Notes: generated by a model from the letters alone, not told the origin. A stretch of 36,005 nucleotides of DNA from Methanobacteriota archaeon (GCA_018691345.1 JABGTJ010000037.1:1-36005), one strand, 5' to 3'. Positions 8,420 through 15,963 are shown, counted from the first letter of the stretch. Made by a program: numbers and translations.

Positions 8420-8791
8420 ATGTTACAACAGATTGGACTGGTGGCGCTCGGCGGAGCACTTGGTGCCGCATTACGCTATGCTGTCAGCGAGTTTTTTTCT
8501 TCTGATTCGTTTCCATACGCAACCCTTTCTGTGAATCTTGTTGGTTCTTTTTTGCTCGGCATCTTAGCGGTAGGACTTGCTCAAAATCTCCTTTCAAACA
8601 ACATGGCCTTGTTGCTCGGTACGGGTGTTCTTGGTGCTTTTACGACCATGTCCACTTTCTCAGTGGAAACCATCCAGATGTTTGACCAAGGTGATAGCAC
8701 TTCAGCTATGGCCTATGTACTCATTACGATGGCGCTAAGTCCAGTTTTGGCGCTCTTGGGCTGGAAACTTGCAGAATCTGTTTTTGCATGA
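8420..8791 (+). CDS. crcB: Fluoride channel CrcB/Fluc
   Basis: A 123-residue, four-helix membrane protein of the dual-topology Fluc family, which lets toxic fluoride leave the cell. Hallmarks are GALGAALRY (12-20), the pore segment NLVGSFLLG (about 39-47) with its conserved Asn, and GVLGAFTTMSTFSVE (about 70-84), whose TTMSTF contains the central sodium-site and phenylalanine-box residues. Only one copy is present, so it should work as a homodimer. I found no fluoride-riboswitch-like sequence in the 100 bp upstream. Confidence 0.93.
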   Translation: MLQQIGLVALGGALGAALRYAVSEFFSSDSFPYATLSVNLVGSFLLGILAVGLAQNLLSNNMALLLGTGVLGAFTTMSTFSVETIQMFDQGDSTSAMAYVLITMALSPVLALLGWKLAESVFA

Positions 8792-8877
8792 TGAAATGAC
8801 TTTATGTAGGACTGAGTTTTTGTGTGTACTACTGAAAGCGGAGTCATACGATTTCGTTTACCCTAAGAGTTGATACC

Positions 8878-9297
8878 ATGACCGAACACAACCTCATTGA
8901 AACGCTAAACGAAGCCCTTGGTTGGGAATTACGAGCCGCAAACATGTACGCCCACTATGCTGCCAATATTCGCGGCATTCATCGTCTGCAACTTTCTCCA
9001 ATGTTCACCACTGAAGCAACCGAATCCACAATGCACGCTGACATTGTCCGCAAGGCAATTGTCAAACTTGGTGGTATTCCGGTCACGGAACGTAACACTC
9101 ACCCTATCATCCACACGACACTCTTCGACGAAATGCTGGTTCATTCCTTGGAAACTGAAACCAAAGCGGCAGCGGTTTATGCCGCCATCATCGTTGAAAT
9201 TGATTCGATAGGCGATCAAGAAATGTACGATGCCATTGAACAAATCTATCTCGCAGAGTTGCGCAGTTTGGAAGAACTGCGTCTTCTTATGGAATAA
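8878..9297 (+). CDS. Ferritin-like (bacterioferritin/Dps-like) four-helix protein
   Basis: A 139-residue ferritin-superfamily protein, probably for iron storage or redox protection. Helix A has Glu17 and Tyr24 (GWELRAANMYAHY) and helix B has HAD (His53) followed by VKLGGIP, matching bacterioferritin HAD...LEGLP. The metal set looks altered. Aligned on HAD, bacterioferritin's ExxH has its Glu three residues before His, where this protein has Ser50; a Glu lies one residue earlier (Glu49). The last helix (LAELRSLEELRLL) lacks the second ligand His. Either the site is rearranged or the protein is not a classical ferroxidase. At 139 residues it is shorter than Bfr (about 158). Its stop is immediately followed by the bud32 stop on the other strand. 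Confidence 0.78.
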   Translation: MTEHNLIETLNEALGWELRAANMYAHYAANIRGIHRLQLSPMFTTEATESTMHADIVRKAIVKLGGIPVTERNTHPIIHTTLFDEMLVHSLETETKAAAVYAAIIVEIDSIGDQEMYDAIEQIYLAELRSLEELRLLME

Positions 9298-9981
9298 TCA
9301 TCCATGATAACGGACTCTTGAACGAACATCGTCAAGTCGCTTCAAGACTTCTCCAGCAGTTGGTACTGCTCCACCGGATTGCTCCGGCGGTGCGCCGAGC
9401 AAGGTTTCTTCCGCCGTATATCCATCCAGCAGTGTATCGATGGCACCTTCGTGTTCTGGGTGAGATGCGCCGAGAATTTCATCGATGACGTGGAGGTCGA
9501 TTCCGAACCGCTCAACCTCGTAGTCAACGGCAGCCAAACCAAAGTCAATCAGCGAAGCAGTTCCATATTCATCGACAAGAATATTGTTGGTCGAAAGGTC
9601 GCCGTGGGTAATCGCTTCACGATGCAATCGACGAATTAAGGCACCCGTATTGTGAAGAACAGTCGAGATGAACTCCGTCGATTGTGTTGGGTCCCTCAAC
9701 ACTTCAATGAGCGGAAGCCCAGGCATGCGTTCAAGAATCATACGACCGTTTTCAGGGTCGAGGTCTAAGATTGCAGGTACTCGAACGCCGCATCGTTTGA
9801 GTCGAATCAGTAAACGAGATTCACTCATCATTCTCCGATGCCCCAGGCGATGGTCAAGGTCTGGATGTCGCCATTTTCTTGGACGGCGAAGTTTACGCAC
9901 GGCATCTTGGCCCATCCATGTCCCGGCCCATACTTCTGCTTCCGCGCCGAGGTGCAACCGTTCAGTCGGTACAAAGGCCAT
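9298..9981 (-). CDS. bud32: KEOPS complex kinase/ATPase Bud32
   Basis: A 227-residue small atypical protein kinase, the Bud32/PRPK subunit of KEOPS, which makes the N6-threonylcarbamoyl group of tRNA with Kae1. Motifs: glycine-rich LGAEAEVW (11-18), Lys30 (VRKLRRP), the insert RLGHRRMMSESRLL (45-58) typical of Bud32, catalytic loop HGDLSTNN with Asp128 and Asn133, and the metal motif IDFGLA with Asp146. It is a stand-alone protein, not the Kae1-Bud32 fusion of many Euryarchaeota, and Kae1 is not in the window. It is divergent from nadA; the 75-bp spacer holds both promoters. Confidence 0.93.
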   Translation of the reverse strand: MAFVPTERLHLGAEAEVWAGTWMGQDAVRKLRRPRKWRHPDLDHRLGHRRMMSESRLLIRLKRCGVRVPAILDLDPENGRMILERMPGLPLIEVLRDPTQSTEFISTVLHNTGALIRRLHREAITHGDLSTNNILVDEYGTASLIDFGLAAVDYEVERFGIDLHVIDEILGASHPEHEGAIDTLLDGYTAEETLLGAPPEQSGGAVPTAGEVLKRLDDVRSRVRYHG

Positions 9982-9990
9982 ACACGGCGC

Positions 9991-10003
9991 TCTAGGTCCC
10001 TAT
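9991..10003 (+). promoter_or_regulatory. Probable TATA box for nadA
   Basis: CCCTATTTATCAA lies 55-65 bp before the ATG at 10057. It would place transcription start near 10023, leaving a leader of about 34 nt. It is too close to the bud32 start on the other strand to serve that gene. Confidence 0.4.
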
Positions 10004-10056
10004 TTATCAACGCTTCAGCAAAGGTTTGATTCAAAAAGGGTGGCATCGTCCCTTCG

Positions 10057-11220
10057 ATGAAGCGCATGACTGTATCACTGCCAATGTGTTCCGTGGATTT
10101 CATGGATACCTCACTTTCGCCCGAGGAGCAAGCGATTGCCGATCGAATCGAAGAATTGCGTGCCGAACTTGGAGATGAATTACTCATTTTGGGTCACCAC
10201 TACCAGCGAGACAGCATTGTCCTGCACGCAGATTTCCTCGGAGATTCGTTCATGCTGAGTCAAAAAGCCGCTGAATCAGATGCAAAATACATCGTCTTTT
10301 GTGGCGTTCATTTCATGGCAGAATCCGCTGACATTCTCACCAGCGAGGAACAAATCGTGGTGCTGCCAAACATGCGAGCGGGTTGTTCAATGGCCGATAT
10401 GGCTACGCTTCCTGAAGTTGAATCTGCTTGGACCACACTGCTCGAAGAAGCTGGCCTTGACGACCCTATTGATCGAGATGAGCCAACTGCTGTTGCTGGA
10501 ACAGACGAAAAATTCCTTGTTCCTGTAACCTACATGAACAGCAGTGCAGACCTCAAGGACTTCGTAGGACGGCACGGTGGAATCGTTTGCACATCGAGCA
10601 ACGCACAAGGTGTTCTCAACTGGGCTTTTGAACGAGCAGGTAAAGACGGAGCAGTTCTTTTCTTCCCTGACCAACACCTTGGTCGTAACACTGGAAACGC
10701 AATGGGTATTTCTCTCGATTTGATGCCAACATGGACGCCTGGAATTGGCGCTATGGGTGAATTAAAAGGCAGCCGAATTATTCTTTGGCACGGTTTCTGC
10801 TCGGTCCACAAGCGCTTCACTCCTGACCAAATTGTTGATTTCCGCTCTCGTCATCCAGATGGAATCGTCGTTGTTCACCCTGAATGTCCAATTGAAACGG
10901 TGGAAGCCAGCGATGCCAACGGCTCAACGCAATACATTCGAAACTTCGTCGGACAACAAGCCCCAGGCTCAAGCATTGCCATAGGTACCGAAATCAACAT
11001 GGTGGCTCGCTTGGCCGATGAGCATCCTGACAAGCACATCGAATGCCTTGATGCTGAAATTTGCCCGTGCTCGACCATGTACATGATTCACCCAGCCTAC
11101 CTCATGGATGTCTTGGAACGAATTGTTGAAGGTGAAAAACCAAACCAAATCCAAGTGCCACCTTCGATTCAAGAAGGTTCACTGTGGGCGCTTGAGCGAA
11201 TGTTGAGTATCAAGAAGTGA
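10057..11220 (+). CDS. nadA: Quinolinate synthase
   Basis: A 387-residue enzyme that condenses iminoaspartate with dihydroxyacetone phosphate to quinolinate for NAD synthesis, using a [4Fe-4S] cluster. The substrate motif is LGHHYQRDSI (45-54). Cluster cysteines are Cys110 (RAGCSMAD), Cys277 (HPECP) and one of Cys336/Cys338 (EICPCSTMY). HLGRNTGN and HGFCSVHKRF are further family signatures. It is longer than compact archaeal NadA (about 300) and resembles the longer bacterial type. In-frame ATGs at 10066, 10084 and 10102 exist; similarity starts near 10102, so the first 15 residues are uncertain. NadB and NadC are not in the window. Its last 42 bp overlap the PAP2 gene tail to tail. Confidence 0.94.
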   Translation: MKRMTVSLPMCSVDFMDTSLSPEEQAIADRIEELRAELGDELLILGHHYQRDSIVLHADFLGDSFMLSQKAAESDAKYIVFCGVHFMAESADILTSEEQIVVLPNMRAGCSMADMATLPEVESAWTTLLEEAGLDDPIDRDEPTAVAGTDEKFLVPVTYMNSSADLKDFVGRHGGIVCTSSNAQGVLNWAFERAGKDGAVLFFPDQHLGRNTGNAMGISLDLMPTWTPGIGAMGELKGSRIILWHGFCSVHKRFTPDQIVDFRSRHPDGIVVVHPECPIETVEASDANGSTQYIRNFVGQQAPGSSIAIGTEINMVARLADEHPDKHIECLDAEICPCSTMYMIHPAYLMDVLERIVEGEKPNQIQVPPSIQEGSLWALERMLSIKK

Positions 11221-13308
11221 TTCTTCGTCACGACCGTTCTCTGCCGAACCTCTCCATTCAGATTGACGTTGCACCACATAGGCGAAGACCAGCAGGACAC
11301 CAACAACGATTCCAATTTGTAAGATGATGTTGGAGTATACCGTGAGTTCAGGCTCCCACGAATGAATATGAACTGAAACGTCACCTTCGGGAGATTCTTC
11401 GAAATACACGAGGTGGTGTTCGAGAACTTTCGGATTCCATTGATGCAATGAATCGGCTGTCAAGGATTGGGTTTGATTCTCGGTGAGGTTGACGTACTGA
11501 ATCTCACCGTCGAGGTATTTTTCAAGAGGATTGGTAGGGTCGAGATGGTCTCGTATCGACCAAGCCAATATTCCATTTTTCATCGAAGGGTCACTTACTG
11601 CATATTTTGCGTCGCTGGCTAACCATTGTTCATCGGTCGAGCGATTGTAGACGACCAAGCGTTCAGTGGCTGTGACGTTCACCGTAACTGCGAGATATGC
11701 ATCGTCGTAAACAAAGTCAGTGATGGTTGCGTTTTCCATATCTGCTGGCGTGCCCCATAATTCGAGAATTTCATCTTGTTCAGGAGGTCCAGTTGCATTG
11801 ATTTCTTTGATGGTGATAGAGCCAGAAGAACCGATGCGAGAGAAATGGATGCTGGTTGGTTCGTTCTCCATGACCATTGCAAGTTCAAGGCCATTAGCAC
11901 GGACAAGTTCGATTCCTGTTGCTTCAAACCCAAGCGTGAGTTCATTGCCTTCAAGATCGAACGCCTCCAATCCCCCATCCGATTTTGTAATGATGTATTC
12001 AACATCGTCTGCTCCGGTCAGAATCACCTCATCTGCTCTGGGCATCTCCATCACCATCATTGGTTGGGCAGAGACGCTGATAACGTTGAGATTATAGATC
12101 GATAATGTCGTTTGATTGGAGATGGCCATTAGAGAGCCAGATATGGTGTAAGGAGAATCTACTTCGATGCTTCCGTTCATCACTTCCCATGTAGTGTCAA
12201 GATCGGTTAAGTCGTGTATCACCATGACTGGACCTGTGCTCCGGTTGTCAATGGTAGCCATCCAGCCATCGTCTGCAGCTACAACTTCAGGTGCTTCAAT
12301 TCCCCCGGCAGGCAACGATTGATGGCTCAATTCCCAAGTGATGATGCTGAACATCAGCAAAAACACGACAATTGCCATTCGGCCCGTTTCTCTACTGCTC
12401 GGATTTCGATATCGCTTGAAAGTGGAGGAAATTCGGCTGGAAACAATGGAATAGGCCTTGTTTGGATTGGTTAACAGCGTGACGATTCGTGCGTTCATTG
12501 TTCGTTCGTCAAACACTTTCCACCAACCGTCAGAGGTTTTGTCTGCAAAGGATACAGCCAACGCAGCAATGAGCATGCCGCCGATGATGTCGGAGAACCA
12601 GTGGATTCCCAGATAGATAATGGCAAAAGCGGTTACCAGCGTGTAGGCCAAAACCATAGCGCGGTATCTGTTCCAACGGCGGTCTTCATCAAACCGAGTA
12701 AGGCACAACCAAACGGCAAATGGGATGCCTATGTGCAGGGATGGCATGCCGTTTGTGAACGGGTCGATACGTCGGAACCAGTCGCTGATTTCAGGTGTTA
12801 AATCATAGGCAAGCGTTTCCATTCCCGGGACATAATCACCCGTAACTCGAACATTGAAAAACAGGTAAAACGGTATGGCTAAAATGTAAACCCAAGCGAT
12901 GCTCAATGTTATTCTGTCAGCAATCCAACGGTCGTCAAAGAAGGCGAAGTAAAACACCGAAACGTAGCAAATGAACATGAATCCTGCAACATAAAAGTGA
13001 GTCAGCGCAACGGTAAGCCACTTTGCTTGAAACGTTTGTTGGACCTCCAAAACGAGGCTGCCCTCGATGCCGTAGATGAGTGGCGTCATGTCAAGTCCGG
13101 TGTTTGCGATGATGATTCGGTCAACCTGGTCCAACAGGTCTTTGGAATTGTAGATGATGAACACGATGGTCAAGTGCATCCAATACCTTCGAAAGAAGTC
13201 AACAAAAGTGGGCAGTGTAAGTTTTACCCAGGGGGGTTTGAACACTGGCATGAGGAGTATTCCCAGCGTCATTGCACTGATCATCCAAGTCAAATAGATG
13301 CCATCCAT
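11179..13308 (-). CDS. PAP2-superfamily membrane phosphatase/transferase with large extracytoplasmic domain
   Basis: About 709 residues from ATG 13308. The N-terminal 250 residues form a multi-helix PAP2 domain related to Aur1/IPC-synthase-like enzymes: FNVRVTGDYVPG, GMPSLH (187-192, the PSGH-like motif) and LGIHWFSDIIGG (233-244, the catalytic His-x3-Asp). After a further helix (about 311-325) comes a roughly 360-residue beta-rich segment with many Asn-x-Ser/Thr sequons and short repeated strands resembling a beta-propeller, then a C-terminal helix (LQIGIVVGVLLVFAYVV) and a cytoplasmic tail. It probably acts on lipid or sugar phosphates at the membrane, with an outside sensing or binding domain. 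A TTG at 13320 extends the frame, but the TATA box at 13331-13341 fits a leaderless start at 13308. Confidence 0.8.
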   Translation of the reverse strand: MDGIYLTWMISAMTLGILLMPVFKPPWVKLTLPTFVDFFRRYWMHLTIVFIIYNSKDLLDQVDRIIIANTGLDMTPLIYGIEGSLVLEVQQTFQAKWLTVALTHFYVAGFMFICYVSVFYFAFFDDRWIADRITLSIAWVYILAIPFYLFFNVRVTGDYVPGMETLAYDLTPEISDWFRRIDPFTNGMPSLHIGIPFAVWLCLTRFDEDRRWNRYRAMVLAYTLVTAFAIIYLGIHWFSDIIGGMLIAALAVSFADKTSDGWWKVFDERTMNARIVTLLTNPNKAYSIVSSRISSTFKRYRNPSSRETGRMAIVVFLLMFSIITWELSHQSLPAGGIEAPEVVAADDGWMATIDNRSTGPVMVIHDLTDLDTTWEVMNGSIEVDSPYTISGSLMAISNQTTLSIYNLNVISVSAQPMMVMEMPRADEVILTGADDVEYIITKSDGGLEAFDLEGNELTLGFEATGIELVRANGLELAMVMENEPTSIHFSRIGSSGSITIKEINATGPPEQDEILELWGTPADMENATITDFVYDDAYLAVTVNVTATERLVVYNRSTDEQWLASDAKYAVSDPSMKNGILAWSIRDHLDPTNPLEKYLDGEIQYVNLTENQTQSLTADSLHQWNPKVLEHHLVYFEESPEGDVSVHIHSWEPELTVYSNIILQIGIVVGVLLVFAYVVQRQSEWRGSAENGRDEESLLDTQHSLKRPQ

Positions 13309-13330
13309 AGTGAACCCCAACCCCTACGGA

Positions 13331-13341
13331 GTTGTATACTG
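13331..13341 (-). promoter_or_regulatory. TATA box for the PAP2 gene
   Basis: On the minus strand CAGTATACAAC is centred about 28 bp before ATG 13308. That is the spacing expected when transcription starts at or next to the start codon, and it supports ATG 13308 over TTG 13320. Confidence 0.5.
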
Positions 13342-13385
13342 CACATGAAACCTCGCAGGTAAATATCACCAAGGAGCGTTCTTTT

Positions 13386-13739
13386 TCACCAAGCGCCATG
13401 GACGTACGGCTTGCCGTTGTCAGGGTCTCTGCGGTTGGCTAAGTCCCAGATTCGTTCGAATCGGTAAATCCCGCTTGAACATCCTTGCGTCCATTCAAAG
13501 CCGAGTGCGTAGTTTCCAACGATTCTGACTTTTGGTTTTTCTTTGGGCAGTGCTTCGACCTGTCGTCGAAGCGTTTTGCTTGCTTCGTCTTCATTGCGCA
13601 TTGGTGAACATTTAGCGCAAGGGCAAGAGTGGCGTAGGTCGTCGTATGTGACGGTGAATTCCGAGTTGTCAGCATAGGTGAGTTGGACATCGAGTTCCCT
13701 TCGTTCAAAGCGCGTCAACTGCGGCATTTCGTCGGTCAT
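13386..13739 (-). CDS. DUF971 (gamma-butyrobetaine hydroxylase N-terminal-like) protein, four-Cys type
   Basis: A 117-residue stand-alone DUF971 protein. LRHSCPCAKC gives Cys39, Cys41 and Cys44, and GNYALGFEWTQGC gives Cys87 where the family's zinc-ligand His usually sits (Cys3His in human BBOX1). All four candidate ligands here are therefore cysteine, able to hold zinc or perhaps an Fe-S cluster. DUF971 is the C-terminal domain of the plant Fe-S carrier HCF101, downstream of its Mrp domain. Here it is a separate gene beginning 10 bp after the Mrp stop. The open frame extends to 13787, but GGTGG five bases before ATG 13739, beyond the Mrp stop, decides the start. The role is inferred from HCF101 and the neighbour. 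Confidence 0.85.
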   Translation of the reverse strand: MTDEMPQLTRFERRELDVQLTYADNSEFTVTYDDLRHSCPCAKCSPMRNEDEASKTLRRQVEALPKEKPKVRIVGNYALGFEWTQGCSSGIYRFERIWDLANRRDPDNGKPYVHGAW

Positions 13740-13749
13740 AATTCCACCA

Positions 13750-14757
13750 TCAAATAATTTCAAGCCCGACCGATTCACTGTCAACAATTTGTTCTTGAAG
13801 AGCGGCTACTATTTTAGCAAAAGCGATGGCAGATTCGCCTTCTGGCTCACTTACGATTCGGTGAACACCGTCATCGCCGCCACGGACAAATCCAGGGTCA
13901 AACGGCAGTGCTCCGAGGAACGGTACGCCGAATTCTTCCGCGGTTGATTTCCCTCCACCTTCTTTGAAAATGTCCAATGTGACGCTAAATTTCCCTTCAT
14001 CATCAGACGTCGTCTTCAAGGTCTTACCAGCCGGTGCTGCGATTTCGATATCCGTACCAGGTGCTGCTTTACCAGAAATGGTGTAACCGCTCATGTTTTC
14101 GACAACGCCGAGGACGGGTACTTTCAACGATTCCGAGAAGGTGATTGACTTTCGACTGTCGAGCAATGCGACATCTTGTGGCGTGGTTACAATCACCATT
14201 CCATCGATGTCCGGTAGCGATTGAGCGACCGTCAAAGGCTCGTCAGATGTACCCGGAGGGAAATCGATGATGAGGTAATCCAAGTCACCCCATTCTACAT
14301 CGCCGATGAATTGCTGAATTGCTCCGAGCTTAATCGGCCCTCGCCAAACGACCGGCGTATCTTCGTTATCGAGTAGAAAGGCCATCGAGATAACCTTGAC
14401 GCCCAAGTGGCCTTGAGCAGGATGAATGCGACCAGATTCGACGTGCAAACGCCGTCCGTCAAGCCCCATCATCTTCGGAACATTCGGTCCAGTGATGTCG
14501 ATGTCCAGTATTCCAACCGACAGGCCTTGTTGGGCGAGAGAAAGTGCGAGTCCAGTTGATACTGTTGACTTTCCAACGCCACCTTTTCCTGAAAGAACCA
14601 TGACCTTATGCTTGATTTTCTTACCGATTTCTTGCATGGACATCTTACGCTTCATTTGTGCGTATGCCTGTTCCATTTTCTTCTGATCTTGAGGCGTTGG
14701 CTCAGCAGATTCCTCGGGGGCTTTTGGGTCGTGTGTTGATACCGGTGAATCCGACAT
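13750..14757 (-). CDS. mrp: Mrp/NBP35-family P-loop ATPase lacking cysteines
   Basis: A 335-residue Mrp/ApbC/NBP35 ATPase, the family that carries and transfers Fe-S clusters. Present are the deviant Walker A GKGGVGKST (about 57-65), LDIDITGPNVPKMMG (84-98), the switch region IIDFPPGTSDEP (163-174), VTTPQDVALLD and VVENMSGY. The expected CPxC cluster cysteines after ENMSG are absent. About 35 residues (226-260, bases 13978-14082) replace them, reading SGKAAPGTDIEI...DDEGKFSVTL, which resembles a bacterial Ig-like or carboxypeptidase-regulatory strand pattern; the standard DIF..GGG continues after it. The whole protein from this start has no cysteine. The first 45 residues are acidic and disordered, with no DUF59 domain. 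Start 14757 is chosen because the upstream extension overlaps the preceding gene. Confidence 0.92.
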   Translation of the reverse strand: MSDSPVSTHDPKAPEESAEPTPQDQKKMEQAYAQMKRKMSMQEIGKKIKHKVMVLSGKGGVGKSTVSTGLALSLAQQGLSVGILDIDITGPNVPKMMGLDGRRLHVESGRIHPAQGHLGVKVISMAFLLDNEDTPVVWRGPIKLGAIQQFIGDVEWGDLDYLIIDFPPGTSDEPLTVAQSLPDIDGMVIVTTPQDVALLDSRKSITFSESLKVPVLGVVENMSGYTISGKAAPGTDIEIAAPAGKTLKTTSDDEGKFSVTLDIFKEGGGKSTAEEFGVPFLGALPFDPGFVRGGDDGVHRIVSEPEGESAIAFAKIVAALQEQIVDSESVGLEII

Positions 14758-14782
14758 ATGCTGAGCACCGACTGGCTCTACT

Positions 14783-15166
14783 TCAACCCATCTTCCAAGC
14801 CATGCCTCGTCGAAGTAGCGTTCGGTCACCAAAATGAACCGCAACAGTAACCGCAAGGAACAGCAATGTGAGCATGATGTTGAACGATTGTTGTGCATAC
14901 GCCCAAGAGAGGCCTACGCTTAGGGGGAGTGCGAATCGTAGGCCGATGATGTTGGCTCGTAATTTGACATCAGAATTCTTGATTCTACCGATGAAGCGAA
15001 TGCATACGCCTACACTGAAGGTAAGAATGGTAATGAGCACAACAATTGTTCTGAACGCAACGTCCGAGTCTTTAGCTGCTGCGACGATGTGCGCTAGGAA
15101 CAATGCTGCGTAGAGAGTTGCAGTGATGCAAGTCGCTCGAAACAACCTTGATCCGCCCTCTTCCAT
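14783..15166 (-). CDS. Small four-helix membrane protein, unknown
   Basis: A 127-residue protein with four hydrophobic segments and short charged loops. I do not recognise the family. The frame opens at 15226, but that ATG falls inside the TATA element, so the real start is ATG 15166. A strong GGGAGGAGG lies 13-18 bases upstream, a slightly long spacing. It is followed after 25 bp by mrp and then the DUF971 gene, making it the first gene of that operon. A role in Fe-S assembly is only suggested by position. Confidence 0.65.
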   Translation of the reverse strand: MEEGGSRLFRATCITATLYAALFLAHIVAAAKDSDVAFRTIVVLITILTFSVGVCIRFIGRIKNSDVKLRANIIGLRFALPLSVGLSWAYAQQSFNIMLTLLFLAVTVAVHFGDRTLLRRGMAWKMG

Positions 15167-15215
15167 GGAGATTGTATTTCCTCCTCCCTTTAGGTTGTTA
15201 TCACCCTTGAAAATG

Positions 15216-15224
15216 AATATATAC
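15216..15224. promoter_or_regulatory. Shared TATA element for two divergent transcripts
   Basis: AATATATAC is near-palindromic. It is centred 25 bp before ATG 15245 on the plus strand, predicting a leaderless mRNA. On the minus strand it is about 54 bp before ATG 15166, predicting a leader of about 30 nt that includes the GGGAGGAGG ribosome site. No other TATA-like sequence lies between the two genes. Confidence 0.6.
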
Positions 15225-15244
15225 ACTCGACGGCATGGCAGACT

Positions 15245-15607
15245 ATGCGTCTCTTGTTCGTCTGTGTTGGAAACTCATGCCGCTCGCAAATGGCTGAAGG
15301 TCTTGCCCGTTCTATGGGTCATGTCGCTGATTCGGCAGGCACCCACCCTGCACAAAACATCGCATCAAATGCGGTTAAAGTCTTGCAGGATCGAGGTATT
15401 TCTGCTGAAGGTATGAGGCCGAAAAACGTGAATGATTTTTCTGCCGATGATTACGATATGGTCATTTCAATGGGGTGTGGAGTTCATTGTCCATTGATGC
15501 CAATCGAACAAGATTGGGAGCTTGAGGACCCTGTTGGACAAGCTCTTCACGTCTATGAATCAACAGCGGATGAAATCGTACGTAGGCTTCAGTTGCTTGA
15601 ATCCTAA
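15245..15607 (+). CDS. arsC: Arsenate reductase / low-molecular-weight protein tyrosine phosphatase family
   Basis: A 120-residue LMW-PTP-fold enzyme. The N-terminal phosphate loop is CVGNSCRS with nucleophile Cys7 and Arg13, and the general acid is Asp95 in WELEDPVG. Further cysteines Cys78 and Cys82 (SMGCGVHCP) sit where thioredoxin-coupled arsenate reductases of the S. aureus pI258 type keep their redox pair (spaced by 7 there, by 4 here). WELEDPVG also matches the GFDDPAG of ArsC better than plain phosphatases, so arsenate reduction is more likely than protein dephosphorylation. No ArsR, ArsB or ArsM lies next to it. It probably has a leaderless mRNA from the TATA box 25 bp upstream. Confidence 0.87.
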   Translation: MRLLFVCVGNSCRSQMAEGLARSMGHVADSAGTHPAQNIASNAVKVLQDRGISAEGMRPKNVNDFSADDYDMVISMGCGVHCPLMPIEQDWELEDPVGQALHVYESTADEIVRRLQLLES

Positions 15608-15928
15608 TCATTCTTCTTCAGTAGGTACATCACCAATTCCATCCAATTCAATGGTCAGTACACTGACGGTTCGGTCTTTTTGACCTTCATTGGTGAACAC
15701 TTCCGAAGAACAGAGGATTTCGCCGATGTTAACCGTTTCAGGAAGCCCTTGAGCGATGATACCGTTTCTGCGGCGACAGATTTCAGCAATATCAACAGCG
15801 CGACCTATGGTCGCACCTCGAGCAACCAATTGCAATTGGCGCTCACCTTTTTCCATTGCCATGACAACAGCCCGTACGTAGGCGTGAAGTGGTTTTTTGC
15901 CGATGAAGATGGAACGTCGCTCAGTCAT
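15608..15928 (-). CDS. alba: Alba-family DNA/RNA-binding chromatin protein
   Basis: A 106-residue Alba protein, one of the main archaeal chromatin and RNA-binding proteins. The N-terminus FIGKKPLHAYVRAV contains the Lys pair (11-12) whose acetylation state tunes DNA binding in Sulfolobus; it is followed by LVARGATIGRAVDIAEICRRR, the RNA/DNA-contacting helix. The acidic C-terminal tail (GIGDVPTEEE) extends beyond the usual 90-residue fold. GGGGAG precedes the ATG by five bases, and a TATA box (15964-15974) lies about 40 bp upstream, both suggesting strong expression. Its stop abuts the arsC stop. Confidence 0.95.
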   Translation of the reverse strand: MTERRSIFIGKKPLHAYVRAVVMAMEKGERQLQLVARGATIGRAVDIAEICRRRNGIIAQGLPETVNIGEILCSSEVFTNEGQKDRTVSVLTIELDGIGDVPTEEE

Positions 15929-15963
15929 GGAACTCCCCTAATTGAACTATTTCGGCCACAGCC

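Noticed and set aside
9828..10187. 119-codon minus-strand frame between bud32 and nadA
   Set aside because: It overlaps the starts of both real genes and the promoter region, with no recognisable motif.
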